Assembly (NCBI GenBank): GCA_038363925.1
Contig: JAQQWL010000002.1
Location: 3,162,001 to 3,226,000, forward strand
Origin: Apiospora phragmitis
Taxonomy: Eukaryota; Ascomycota; Sordariomycetes; Amphisphaeriales; Apiosporaceae
Length of the DNA stretch: 64,000 bases
Direction: 5' to 3'
In this document: positions 11,877 through 24,092 of the stretch, piece after piece
How the letters are laid out: every line of letters begins with the position of its first letter
Position numbering within the stretch: position 1 is the stretch's first letter
Program-made: the position numbers and the translations under genes
Notes under the pieces: generated by a model
Seen by the model: only the letters and a program-made list of their open reading frames with translations
The model's database searches: none
Told to the model about the DNA's origin: nothing

Positions 11877-14800
11877 TTTTTTTTAAATTATTTTATTTTT
11901 AAAGTATTAAGTCTTTATAAATACCTTAATCTTTTTATATTATTAAGTTTTTAATAAATTCCCCTTTTTTTATTTTTATTATAATATATTATTTATTATA
12001 ATATTTAATCGTATTAAGAAATCTTTTCGTCGTTTTAAATTTAAAAAAACCGAATAACGCTATAATTTTATTACGCTTATTAATAAGTTTAGCGTTAAAA
12101 TTATACCTTATTTCTTATATTTATCTCGAAAATAAACGTGTAAGTTAATAGAGGGCTTAGGTCGTTACCGTAAATACGTTTATTTCGAAATATTTTATAA
12201 TAATTCGAGGACGTTAGTATCAGCTATCTCTTATATCGTAAACGAGTCTCGTTACCTCCGTACTACGGAATAAAAAGCTAGCGATTCGCTTCGTTAAACT
12301 AGCGAGGCTTTAGAACGGGCTTATCAGGGTACCTAAAAGGCTTTCCTCCGTCTAGAGCGAATTAGGGTTTAACGGGAGACCTTAGTAACTCGTGGTGCGG
12401 AGATAGCAAAGCGTGGCCTCCGTTCTTTAAACGAGTTAAAAACGTAAAAGCGTGTTAAGTCTAAGGCCGTAACTAATATTTATAACTTTAACGCGTTTAG
12501 TATAATTAATTAGTTCGGGATAAATATTAATTTTTCGCTCTCGTCTTTTCCTTAAACTTTTAAAGCTCCTCCTCGGCGTTCTTTAAGTATTTTTTAAGTT
12601 TTTAAATATTATTTTCCGGTAAGTACCCTTTTTATTAAACGAGGTATTAAAAACCTCGTCCTCTTTTTTTTTATTAATAATCTCTTCGATTTTATATTCG
12701 TATTAATTCGTTTTAACTTTTAATTATATATTAATTAAGATTCCCTCGGTTATGAGCTTAAATAATAAAATATAAAATATAAAGTATATCCGTATTATCT
12801 TAAGTAGCGATAATTAATAATTAATTTTTAAAATAACTTCTTTAATTTTAAATAATTTAATTTTTTAAAGTCGAGTTTTATACTAAATCGCTTTATTTTA
12901 ATATTTCGTCGTAAAAGGTAAACTTTTTCTCCTTTTTTAAAGATTAATCCTTTTAACTTTATTTTATCGGCGTATTTCTTTATTCGCTTTTAAAAGAAAA
13001 CGAGGTCTTATTATAATACTGTTTATAATTCTTTTAATTTTTCGATTTATATAATCGCGATAAGTGCTAGCTCTCCTTTTAAAAGTGCCTTAATAACCGT
13101 TAAATTATATTTATAATTTACTTAGAATAGCGAAATACGCATTATTTCGTTATTAGCGTTATTATATACGAATTATATTATTAATAATAATAATATTTAA
13201 TTATTTTATTTATAATTAACGTAATAGCGTAGGTATTATTTTAAAGTTTAGTTTATCTTTTTAGTTTACTTATTTATTTAAGGGTAATAAGTTATAAATA
13301 GTTTATACTTAATACCGAGTTATATTATAAGCGATTTTTAAAACTTAGTTATAAATAGCTTATTTCGATCGAAAATAATCGTTTTTAATAGCCTATATTA
13401 ATTAATAATAATTCGGAGGAAGGTATAGGCTAGATCGCTAGTATCGCTAGATTTTTTATAAGGTAAGAAGTAATTATACTTCGTGAATTTATTCGTAATT
13501 ACCAGGATATTATTATAGCTAACCTTAATTAATAGTTCCTTTAATAATAGCAGCTTAATTATAAAGTCGAGTATAATAGTTTTTTACGCCTTACTTAGCG
13601 GTGGAATTAAATATAATTCTTCGTACGGTTAGTATTTTACGAGCTTAGCCTTATTATATAAGTCGTATTCGCTAATAACTTTAGCTATAGCTAGCTTTAA
13701 GTTTTTATAATTAAACCGCTTAGTAATTCGTTTCTAAGTCTTAAACATCCCTTAATGTTTATATATAAAGTGTTCGTGGAATTCCTTAATAAATTCCTCA
13801 CGGTATTACTCCGAGATATAGACCTTGTCCTCGTAATAAGTGGTTCTACCCTTTTAACTAAGTCGGTCTTGCGTTTAGCTAGCAAAGTCTAAGGTTTTAA
13901 AGGAATACTTTTTAAATTCTTTAAGCTATTTATCGTGGTATTAAACTTAATTAATAGCGTTTAATTATCGTAACGATATAAAATTACCGTCTTAGTCTTA
14001 TTTAAAAATAGTCCTAGTCTCGGGTAAGACTTCTTTTTAATGGTCGGGTCGCCTGCTTAATACGTCGGCGCGACTGTTCTCGCTACTTTTCCGGTAGATA
14101 ATAGTAAGGTTAAATCCCGATAAGAATTTAAACCACCGTACTTATTATTTATTTAGCTCTTTAATAGTAATAAACGTTATAAGGTTCTTATAGTCGGTAT
14201 AGATTTTTATTAGTTTTATCGTTTCGTTAAAATAATGTTTTTATTTTTTATATACTTTAATAATAGTTATTAATTCTTTATTATAGACTTAATAATTAAG
14301 TTTTAGTTTATTTAGTTTTTTAAAGAAGAATATAACGAGGTGCGATTTTCCGTTATTATTTTATTAACTTAATTACCTTTTAATCGCATAATTTAATACG
14401 TCGGTTTTAACTTTAAATAGTTTTAAAGGGTTTATTATACAAAGTATTAATTTATTAAGGATTCGCTCTTTAATATTATAAAAAGCTTAGTCTTTTTTCT
14501 TTATTTATTAAAATAGCTCGTCCTTATTTATTAAGTTCGTTAAAAGTATCGCTAACTTATTAAACTCGGGGATAAATATTTAGTAATAATTAACTAGTTT
14601 TAAAAAAGATCTAATTTCTATAGCGTTTATAGGCGTAAGCTACTCTTTAATTATTAAAATCTTAAAAGGTTTTATCCGGACTTTTTTAAAGGATATTACG
14701 TATCTTATAAATATAACGGATCGTTAATAGAATTCGTTTTTTTTAAGTTAATTAATAAGTTAACGTCTTATAGTTTCCGGAGTATTAATTTTACGTATTT

Positions 14801-17800
14801 TCGGTATTACTTATTATTCTCGGAGTAAGTTAAGATATTATCGAGGTATATTATAATAAACTTATCGAAATATTTTTATAAAACGTAGTTAATTATTACT
14901 TAAAAGCTAGCTAACGCGTTAATTAAGTTAAACGATATAACTTAATATTCGAAATACTCGTATTTAGTTCGAAACGCGGTTTTTTATTCCTCTCCTCTTT
15001 TAATACGGATTAGGTTATATATATTAAAGAGGTTAAATATTATAAAGATTTTAATATATAGTAGTTTATTTTATAAATCGCTAATTAAAAGTAAAGGGTA
15101 CCGGTTCTTAATAATGATTTCGTTAAGCTTTTAATAATCGATATATATACGCTACTTAGGTTTTTTATCCTTATTTTTTTTTAGAACGAAAATTATAAGA
15201 AAACCTGCTAGCGATATAAATAGTTATATAACTCTTTTTTCGAGGTTCTCCGTAATATATTCTTTTAAGGTTTCTTTATATTCTTGATTTAATTTATAAA
15301 TCGCTATAAAAGGAGGCTCTTTTCCTTCTTTTAGCGGTATCTCGTAATCCTACCGTATATAAAGTAGTAACCCGTTTTTTAATTTCTTATTAAAAAGGGT
15401 TTCGAATTACCGATACTTTTCTAATATAGTTATCGTAATTTTCGGCTTAGGTTTTTTAATCATAACGTATGTTTTAAAGATTTTAAGTTTATTAAGGGGT
15501 TATTTTTTAAATCGTTACCTATCGATTAAACCTCTTCTTAGTATATTTTATTAAAGTTAGCTTATTTTTTAATTAATTTTAAAATTATTTACTCGTAATT
15601 AAAGTATCTTTAAAATTATATTATATCTTATAACGTCCGTAATATTACACATAATTTATTTATAATATCTTTTAATATTAATTAAAAGATTCGCGACTTC
15701 TTTTTCTATATTTTTATTATTATACGTTATAAATCCTTTATCGACGGTTTTAAATCGATATAAAGCGTCCTTTTCTTATTATTTTAAAGCTAAGCTATTA
15801 ACGATTCGTAATAAAATATAATTACTTTATATTCCGCTATTTAATAACGCTTAAATAGTAATTCTTTTTATTTTAATTATTAATATAATATAATTATAGA
15901 TATCCTAGTTATTCGTTATAAAACATAGGGATTTATTATATCCCGTCGAGTATTATCCTTTTATAACCGGTAAAAGTCGTTTTTTAACCGTTATAATAGG
16001 TTTCGTTTATTAATTATTCGTTAATAGCGACGGATTTATACGTACGGTATTTCGTGATCGTATAATAGTGGCGGTATTTAAGATCTTATTATTATAATAA
16101 GTCCCTTAACTTAGGAGTTTTAGGTATCTTAGAAGCATTATACGCTTCACTTAAACGTTCGGTAAGCTCGTAACTTCTTTTAAGCGTGCTATAGGTATTT
16201 ATTATTAGTGTAGTCCCTTTAGTCCTACTCTTTTAAGTAGTATTTTTAAGACTATTATAAGGTCTTTTCGATTAATAGGTAAACTCGTCGGGGGTTAAGT
16301 ATGGTCGTTTTAACTTTCCTGATAAGGTGGTCGAAGTGTGGTTACCTGATTAGGTGCTTATTAATCCTTTTAAGGAACTATCCCTCCTCGAGCTTCTTTA
16401 TTAAGTGCTCGGTGTAACTATTATAGATATAGCCGATTTAAGCGAGTAAGAAATAGTTATTATATATTAACGAAATTTTAAGGTTATTATTAATAATATA
16501 ATTTCTTTTTACTCTTTATTTAAGTTTATATATAATAAGTACTTATTATAGCTTTTATAATTCGAGAAGTATAATTTTTAAAATCGCTAGCTATCCGTCG
16601 ATATCTAGGTCTCGGGGTCTCGCTATTTCGGTGGCGAGTTTTAACGTAAATAATTTAATAAGCCGTTTAAGGTCGTTTAATTATCGCTCGTCGCGGACTA
16701 GGCGGTTTTTTAAATCTTTATTTCTATTATTATTTTTATTACTTTCTTTATTATAATTAAGTTATCGTTATATTATCACGAGGGTACGCCTAATACTTTA
16801 TCGTCTAAAGGTTTTAAAGAATTATCTCGTCCTTTCTTTATTTATTAAATAATCGTAATAACTATTATTATAATAAGCTATCTAAGACAAGCTACTATAA
16901 GGCACGTTTAATATATTATTAACGCTACTTCTTTTAATAGTTATAAAGGTTAATCGATTATTAGTAACGTTAATTTATCGCTTATTCGGAACTTTTCGTA
17001 AATCTTTTTTTAAAGATCGATAATTTCGGGCAAAATATCCCTATTTTTAATAGTTATAGTAAATAGCGCTTTATTTCTTATCGTACTTATCGTATTTAGT
17101 AACGTTGAGGTTTATAAATTTATTATAATAGCTATATGCCGTATTATTCTTTAATAATATATTATTATAATAACGTAGTTATTTTATATTAACTTAAACT
17201 TAATTAATTTATTATTATTATCCGCCCTATTTTTCGCGGCGTCGTTTATATATACGATTATCGATCTTAATAATAAGCTTTATATACGAAAAGAAATTAT
17301 TAAGGGTATTAAGCCGGCTAAGTTCGTCCTTAATATTTTCCTTTAACCCCGGTAATATATTATAATTTTTATAGCTTCGGTATAATTTAATCGAGCTATA
17401 ATATATTAGAACTCGGCGGTATAAAAGGCGGTTAATCCCTTTTATTTAAAAGTTTTTAATTCTTTTTTTACTTATCGCTTCTCGTCGAGATCTTAAAAAA
17501 ATGATTTAAAAGCTTGTTCGAAGTTATCGTAATTTTTAAAAATTTATTATACCTTTACGCGGTATAGCTTAATTTATTAATTATTCTTTACTAATTCGTT
17601 TAGGTAAGGTTTAAACTAAACGAGTGCCTTATTTTTAAAAAACGAGGCGACGTAAATAACTCGTTAAGTAGTATCTTAAAATATTCTTTTATAAAACCGT
17701 TAATAAGCTTTAACCTAAATAAGGAATCCGCGGAAATTCTTACTTATTTTATCGAAAGTTACTAAGGTATTAATCTTTATACCTCCCTTAGAAGTAATAA

Positions 17801-18178
17801 AAGTCTGGATAATATTAGCGGCGGTACGAAGGAGGCGTACTTTTTTACGTAGCTCGTTAATATCCGGTATCTATCCTGAGGTATTTTTAGCTAAGAGTTC
17901 GTTACGTTCCTTTTCGAACTTAACGTAATAGTATTAATAATTAGCGCTTTTTTACTTAAATTCTTTAATTCGCTTAGCTAACGCTTATCGAGTAGGGCTA
18001 TAATTATTATCGTCGCTATTTACCTCTATAGTAAGATCTCGATAAGAGGTGTTTATAATAATAATAGGGGCCTTCCCGTAGCGAGGGGTATTATTAAGCC
18101 TAGGTATAAATATAGTTCCTATAAGTACTATTACTTAAAGGTTTAGGTAATAATTTATAAAAATAAGAGTAATTAAAA
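11877..18178 (-). pseudogene. gag-pol remnant of nested Gypsy element
   Basis: Internal region of the nested element, minus strand. Landmarks: zinc knuckle at about 17.03-17.06 kb (GGGCAAAATATCC on the + strand corresponds to GHFAR); reverse transcriptase with an IDY motif near 15.12-15.15 kb; chromodomain at 12.59-12.72 kb. All frames are broken by RIP-type transitions. The only longer open stretch is 62 codons at 13697-13885, part of the integrase region. Confidence 0.75.
11940..12530 (+). pseudogene. antisense coiled-coil ORF remnant at the 3' end of nested Gypsy element
   Basis: Between chromodomain and 3' LTR of the nested element, the strand opposite to gag-pol encodes a recognisable protein remnant. 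It is Arg/Glu/Leu-rich and helix-like (LERIRVQRETLVTRGAEIAK, then RGLRSLNEL) and is interrupted only by stops that RIP would make from CAG/CAA/TGG codons. It resembles the many small fungal hypothetical proteins with an Arg-rich coiled coil followed by RG(L/M)..LDELE. Their function is unknown to me. A different variant sits at the same place and in the same antisense orientation in the outer element (22.81-23.30 kb). Confidence 0.6.
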
Positions 18179-18824
18179 TATAACAAACGTTATTTAAGTT
18201 TTGAAAAAAACTTAATAAGACGTATTAAGGTTTATATTTAATAATATAAAAAAGTTTTTAAACGTGTAATAAAAGTCCACTTTTATTAATATAATATGTA
18301 ATAGCCGTAGGAATAAAGGTAACCGAAATATATAGATTTAAAGGTATTTATAATAGAATTATTAAAACTATTTACCTTATTAATAAGTTAAATTAATACT
18401 TAAATTAATTATTAAAATAAAACATATTTATATAAAATATATAAAAAACGTCTATTATTATATATTTAATCCCTCCTTTACTAATTTCCTTAGCTTAATA
18501 ATTTATTCTTAATTTAATTAATAATCCTATAAGCTTCTCGGGCTTACTAGCTTAGTAGCTTATTCCTTTTAAACTAGTGATCTTATGATTCGTTACGTGA
18601 CCTATATGGTTAGTTACGTTCGCTTTCCTGGGTACTCATTCGTCCTATCGCTAATTATGGTATCTCTATACGAGGCGGCGATCGGTCGCGGAATATAGGT
18701 AAGTTTATATTAGTGTAGCTGGCGGTCTTATCGGTGCTAATAATATCGTAGCTTGGTCAGGGCATCGTAATTCCGTGCCGTTAACTAGTGGGTCTAGGCT
18801 ATATAATTAGGCTAGGTCGTAATA
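18179..18824 (-). repeat. LTR of nested Gypsy element (its 5' LTR)
   Basis: 646 bp, partner of 11191-11876, with a single copy of the 20-bp unit. Its outer half (18.53-18.82 kb) keeps more C and G than the partner (for example GGTCGCGG and GGGCATCG), so the two LTRs of the same element have received different RIP loads. Confidence 0.88.
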
Positions 18825-18829
18825 ATCGT
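18825..18829 (+). repeat. target-site duplication (right) of nested Gypsy element, ATCGT
   Basis: Identical to 11186-11190. The outer element's coding sequence resumes here. Confidence 0.85.
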
Positions 18830-20150
18830 ATTAATAATCGAAAAAAAAAAAAAATTACTATCCGAGCGCTATTAAATAACGGAACGTAAAGTAATTATAT
18901 TTTATTACGAATCGTTAATAGCCTAGTTTTAAAATAATAAGAAAAAGACGACTTATATTAATTTAAAACCGTTAATAAAGGATTTATAATATATAACGAT
19001 AAAGATATATAAAAGGAAATCGCGAACTTTTTAATTAATATCGAAGAATATTATAAATAAATTACGTATAATATTACGAACGTTATAAAATACGATATAA
19101 TTTTAAAAATACCTTAATTACGGGTAAATAATTTTAAAATTAATTAAAAAATAGGCTAACTTTAATAAAATACGTTAAAAAGAGGTTTAATTAATAAGTA
19201 GCGGTTTAAGAAACGACCTTTTAATAAACTTAAAGTCTTTAAGGTATACGTTATTACTAAGGAGCTTAAACCGAAAGTTATAACGATTATATTAAAAGAG
19301 TACCGATAATTCGAAGCCCTTTTTAATAAAAAATTAAAAGACGGGTTACCGCTTTACACACGGTAAAATTACGAGATACCGTTAAAAGAAGGAAAAGAGC
19401 CCCCCTTTATACCGATTTATAAGTTAAATTAAGAGTATAAAAAAGCTTTAAAGGAATACATTACGAAAAACCTTAAAAAAGGAGTTATATAACTATTCAC
19501 GTCGCTAATAAGCTTTCTTATACTTTTTGTTCTAAAGAAAAGTAAGGACGGAAAACCTAAGTAGCGTATATATATCGACTATTAAAAGCTTAATAAAATC
19601 ATTATTAAGAACCGGTACCTTTTATTTTTAATTAGCGATTTATAAAATAAACTATTATATACTAAAATCTTTATAATACTTAACCTTTTTAATATATATA
19701 ACCTAATCTATATTAAAAAAGGAGAAGAATAAAAAACCGCGTTTTAAACTAAATACGAGCATTTCGAATACTAAGCTATACTGTTTAACTTAATTAACGC
19801 GCTAATTAATTTTTAAATAATAATTAATCACGTTTTATAAAAATACCTCGATAAGTTTATTATAATATACCTCGATAATATCTTAATTTATTTCGAGAAC
19901 GATAAGTAATATCGAAAACACGTAAAATTAATACTTTAAAAACTATAAGACGCTAACCTACTAGTTAACCTAGAGAAGAGCGAATTCTACTAACGATCTA
20001 TTATATTTATAAATATATAATATCCCTTAAAGAAATCCGGATAAAACCTTCTAAAATTTTAATAATTAAAAAATAGCTTACGCCTATAAGCGCTATAAAA
20101 ATTGAATCCTTTTTAAGACTAGCTAACTATTACCGGATATTTATCCCTAA
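18830..20150 (+). pseudogene. pol remnant of outer Gypsy element (protease to reverse transcriptase)
   Basis: Resumes the outer element's frame after the nested insertion. A poly-A tract of 14 lies at 18841-18854. Reverse transcriptase is readable at 19.48-20.10 kb on the + strand: LFVLKKSKDGKP, RIYIDY, KLN, then IIIKNRYLL, the usual order at the start of a Ty3/Gypsy RT with Trp/Gln/Arg codons turned to stops. The frame is then cut by a solo LTR at 20,151. Confidence 0.75.
20146..20150 (+). repeat. target-site duplication (left) of solo LTR, mutated
   Basis: CCTAA here against CCCAG at 20771-20775. The two differences are C-to-T and G-to-A, the RIP transitions, so the original duplication was probably CCCAG. 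Reading the host across with one copy gives PRFNKLATPL, a good Gypsy pol sequence. Confidence 0.65.
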
Positions 20151-20770
20151 TGTTACGACCTAGCCTAATTATACGACCCAGGACCACAATTCACCGGCAC
20201 GGAGCTACTATGTCCCGACCAGGCTACGATACCACCAACACCGATAAGACTGCCAGTTACGCCAACATGAACTCACCTACACTCCGCGACCGACCGCCGC
20301 CCGACACGATGCCGCCCCGGACGGCCATGGGACGGATGAACATCCCCGTAAGAGAAAACCAAGGGCGGAGGTCACGTGACGGATCTGGGGATCTGGGACA
20401 GATCCTAAGATCCCGCGCCGGATCTGGAGGATCGGGGCAGATCCACGAGATTCGAAGGAATCAGTAAAGAAGGGATTAGATATATAACCACGAACGTTTC
20501 CTATGTGTTTCATATAAACACTCTCTACTTCAGTGATCAATCTAAGCATTAATCTAACCCATTGGTGAGGCAAACAGCCTTAACGACTCTATTGTGAATA
20601 CCTTCAAGTCAACGCACCTTAGTCACCTTTTGTTCCTACGGCTATTGCACATTGTATCGATAGAAGCGGACTTCTATCGCACGTTCAGATACTCTCTCGT
20701 ATTGCCAAACATAAACCCTTCAGTACGTCTTACCAGGTTTCCCTTTAGACCCCTGATAGCGTTCGTTACA
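20151..20770 (+). repeat. solo LTR, weakly RIP-mutated, inserted in pol of the outer Gypsy element
   Basis: 620 bp with intact TG..CA ends (TGTTACGACC to GTTCGTTACA). Its 3' half is clearly homologous to the LTRs at 8256 and 23449, including CCTACGGCTATTG, but its 5' half (to about 20.43 kb) is unrelated to theirs and GC-rich, so it belongs to another subfamily. There is no internal region: this is a solo LTR left by LTR-LTR recombination. It keeps many CpA and TpG dinucleotides while the DNA on both sides has lost nearly all. Confidence 0.85.
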
Positions 20771-20775
20771 CCCAG
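20771..20775 (+). repeat. target-site duplication (right) of solo LTR, CCCAG
   Basis: Non-mutated partner of 20146-20150. Confidence 0.65.
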
Positions 20776-22808
20776 GTTTAATAAGTTAGCGACACCTCTA
20801 ACGAACTTAACGAAAAAGGACGAGCTATTCCGATAAATAAAGAAAGAAAACTAAGCCTTTTACGATATTAAAGAGCGAATTCTTAACGAATTAATACTCC
20901 GCGTAATAAACCTTATAAAACCTTTTAAAGTCGAGACCGACGCATCGAATTATGCGATTAGAGGGTAGTTAAATTAATGAAACGATAACGGAAAGTCGCA
21001 CTTTATTATATTTTTTTTTAAAAAGTTAATAACTATTATTAAAGCTTACAAAAAATAAAGATATTACTTTAATAAAACGGTAAAATTAATAAAGGTTTAT
21101 ATCGATTATAAGAACTTTATAACATTTATTATTATTAAAGAATTAAATAAATAATAAATACGATAGCTTAAATTCTTTTTAAAATTTAACTTAATTATTA
21201 TTTACTATAAAAATAACGAGAACGGTTACGTTAACGTATTAAGCTAATAACCGGACTATTAAGAAAAAATCTCGCCAAAGACACGGACTATCTTAATATA
21301 TAATTAAAACGGTAACCTTATATCGTTACACTAGCTAAACGTTATAAACCTCGTTTAATATAACGATAATTAAGTTACTAAGTTTAAATAATTTAATTAA
21401 ACCCTTAACCCCGCTAACTACGCTAAAAATCACATCGAAAACCGCGACGGTCTCGTCTTCTATTAAAACAAGATTTATATCCTTAAGTAATACCGTAAAA
21501 ACTTTATCAAGGAGTTTTACGAACATCTCGCATACGGACACTAAAGAGTATTTAAGACCTAGAAATAAATCACCAAGCAATTCGATTATAAAAACCTTAA
21601 GCTAATCGTGGCTAAAGTAATTAATAAATACGACCTCTATAACAAAGCTAAGGCCGCTAGATATCGACCATACGGAGAGCTACAACTAATTCTATCGCTA
21701 AATAAAGCGTGGAAGATAATCGTACTTAACTTCGTAATTAAGCTGCCCCTATCGGAGGAACTATTAACTAAGGTTAGTTATAATAGCATTTTAATAATTA
21801 TAGATAAACTTATAAAATATATATACTTCTTATTATATAAGGAATTTAGCGATATTAATAACTTAGTTTACACGTTCTTACGAACGATCGTTAACTAATA
21901 TAAGTTACTCGAAATAATTATCTCCGATTAAAATAAATTATTCACCGCTAAGTTTTAAAAGTTACTTATAATATAACTCGGTATTAAATATAAACTATCT
22001 ATAGCGTATTATTTTTAAACGAATAAATAAACTAAACGAATAAATTAAACCTTAAAGTAATACTTACGCTACTACATTAACTACGAATAAAATAATTAAG
22101 TATAGCTATTACTTATAACGCAGTTCGTATATAATAGCGCGGATAATAAAGCTACACGTATTTCACTATTTTAAATAAACTACGAGTATAACCCGGACAT
22201 CACTAGAAAACCTTTAAAAAAAGAGTTAATACTAATCGCGACTATATAAATTAAAAAATTAAAAAAAAAACTCTAAATTACTCTATAATAAGACCTCACC
22301 TTCCTTTAATAATAAATAAAGAAGTATACCGACTAAAATAGATTAAAAGGACTAACTTTTAAAGAGGGAGAAAAAGTTTACCTCTTATAACGAAATATTA
22401 AAACTAAGCGACTAAGCGTAAAACTAGACTTTAAAAAAATTAAACTATTTAAAATCGTAAAAATTATTTTAAAAACTAACTATTAATTATTACTACCTAA
22501 AATAATAAGGATACACCTTATATTTTATATCTTATTACTTAAACTAGCGGTCGAGGAAACTTTAATCGACACGTAGCTAAAAATCGAAATAGATTAATAC
22601 GAGTATAAAATCGAGAAAATTATTAATAAAAGAAAAATAAGACGAAGGTTTTAATACCTCGTTTAATAAAAAGGGTACCTATTTAAAAAATAATACTTAA
22701 AAACTTAAAAAATACTTAAGGAGTGCCGCCGCGAAGCTTTAAAAATTTAAATAAAGAAATCCTTAATTAGCGGGCCGAGATCCCCGAAATCGCTTAAACT
22801 AAAAGCCG
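20776..22808 (+). pseudogene. pol remnant of outer Gypsy element (end of RT, RNase H, integrase, chromodomain)
   Basis: After the solo LTR the pol frame continues with FNKLATPLTNLTKKDELF (end of the RT region), then an RNase H-like stretch. The integrase part at 21608-21898 is still open for 96 codons: NKYDLYNKAKAARYRPYGEL is the link between the zinc-binding and catalytic parts, and ILIIIDKLIKYIYF contains the first catalytic Asp region. A chromodomain follows at 22.61-22.73 kb (EYKIEKII, then YLV..KGY). This domain order identifies a chromovirus. RIP stops are dense except around 21.4-21.9 kb. Confidence 0.8.
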
Positions 22809-22809
22809 C

Positions 22810-23300
22810 CTAGTCCACGTTAATAAGAACCCTTATATATTAAAGGTCGTTAATAAAACACCCTTTATAGCCGTTTAAAATAAGTAAGACCTTGTCTTTA
22901 ATATTTAACTCTTATATTCCCCGCTTAAATAAATTAGCGCCTCGTTCTTTTACCTTGCGTCGAATTTTCCGGATACATAATAAACGACCAGCCGCCTCGG
23001 TAAACTAGGACTGCAACTTTACCAGCTCTAAATAAAGCGATAAGAGCTTTTCGCTAACCTCTTCCTTATCTTCGTCGAGTCTCCGTTACTACGCTAAAAC
23101 CTTCTTTAGAAAAAAAGCTACTAAAAAACCGTTATAAGACCGGCCACGATTAATATATTCTTTATAACGAAAAAAGCGTTCCGTAATTTTATAATTCTTT
23201 TTATTTTTAAAATAATAAGAATAAGGTATATCGGCGATACAACCGTTAAAAGCAATATATCCTTAAAAAGAAGACCGCTCGCGAGTTTTTTTAAACTTTA
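22810..23300 (-). pseudogene. antisense coiled-coil ORF remnant at the 3' end of outer Gypsy element
   Basis: The strand opposite to gag-pol carries a protein remnant broken only at RIP-type stops: EKLLSLYLELVKLQS, then IRRKVKERGANLFKRGI, then a short acidic segment and an Asn-Asp-Leu motif near its end. This is the pattern of a widespread small fungal protein type (helical, Arg-rich, ending in an acidic and Trp/Asp-containing tail), which I cannot assign a function. The position between chromodomain and 3' LTR is the same as in the nested element, which has a different sequence variant. Confidence 0.6.
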
Positions 23301-23448
23301 ATTTTTTAATTTAATCTAACATAATAAATATATATTATAATAAAAGTAAAAAAAAAGGAAAACTTATTAAAAACTTAATAAAAGTAAGGCTTAATACTTA
23401 TAATAACTAATTATTTTAAAAATAAAGTAATAAAAAAAAAAGAGATAA

Positions 23449-24092
23449 TATTACGACTTAACTTAATAATACGGCTAATATCTACCTTAAAACGAAATTA
23501 AAATAACTCGAAGCGTTTATAAATTATTAAATAAAAACCTACCTTATTAGTTACTACTTATAACCCTAGCTATAATAATTAATATTATAATAATAAATAG
23601 CACCTAACATATCCACCCCGGGTCAGCACCTTAGGAATAATACGGACTAGATAAACAGAGATAGATAATACACCAGGTCACGTAATAAGATCACGATATT
23701 CTTAATAAACCAGGAGTTAATAAATTATAGTGATTTAAGTAAACTAGTTAAAAAGGATTATTAATTAATAAAGTGATCTAAGGGATTAATAAAAAAAGAG
23801 ATTAAATATATAATAATAAACGTTCCTTATATATTTTATATAAATACTCTTTACTTTAATAATTAATTTAAGTATTAATTTAACTTATTAATAAAGTAAA
23901 CAGCCTTAATAACTCTATTATAAATACCTTTAAATCTACGCACTTTAGTTACTTTTATTTCTACGGCTATTATATATTATATCGATAAAAGTGGACTTTT
24001 ATCGCACGTTTAGATACTCTTTTATATTATTAAACATAAACTTTAATACGTCTTACTAGGTTTCTTTTAAAACCTAGATAACGTTCGTTATA
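23449..24092 (+). repeat. right (3') LTR of outer Gypsy element
   Basis: 644 bp, partner of 8256-8898. It begins TATTACGACT and ends GTTATA and is followed by AAAAA, the probable mutated target duplication. Confidence 0.88.

Larger units (their letters stand above)
11191..18824 (-). mobile_element. nested Ty3/Gypsy chromovirus-type element, full length, inverted, RIP-mutated
   Basis: A 7634-bp element in the minus orientation, with LTRs at 11191-11876 and 18179-18824 (both beginning TATAAC and ending GTAATA on the + strand) and a perfect 5-bp target duplication ATCGT. On the minus strand it carries the same gene order as its host: gag with zinc knuckle (17.03-17.06 kb), reverse transcriptase (about 14.6-15.3 kb), integrase region (about 13-14 kb) and chromodomain (12.59-12.72 kb). 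It lies within the outer element between gag and the downstream pol part. RIP stops interrupt every frame. Confidence 0.9.
8256..24092 (+). mobile_element. outer Ty3/Gypsy chromovirus-type LTR retrotransposon, RIP-mutated, + orientation
   Basis: Two directly repeated LTRs (8256-8898 and 23449-24092) start TATTACGAC and end GTTATA, mutated from TG..CA ends. Between them, on the + strand, are remnants in the Ty3/Gypsy order: gag with a zinc knuckle (near 10.02-10.06 kb, followed by GHFAR), reverse transcriptase (19.48-20.10 kb), a block just right of the solo LTR, integrase (21.6-21.9 kb) and a chromodomain (22.61-22.73 kb, YLV..KGY). Subtracting the nested element (11191-18824), the solo LTR (20151-20770) and their duplications leaves about 7.57 kb, nearly the same as the nested relative (7.63 kb). 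It is inserted inside a pogo transposase. Stops are everywhere; the element is dead. Confidence 0.88.

Noticed and set aside
20150..20467. 105-codon open frame
   Set aside because: It lies inside the solo LTR; Arg/Pro-rich by composition and without domain. The same DNA is open on the other strand.
8256..24092. CRISPR-like regular repeats suggested by recurring short AT words
   Set aside because: Recurrence reflects RIP composition and LTR duplication; there are no evenly spaced identical repeats with unique spacers, and the genome is fungal.
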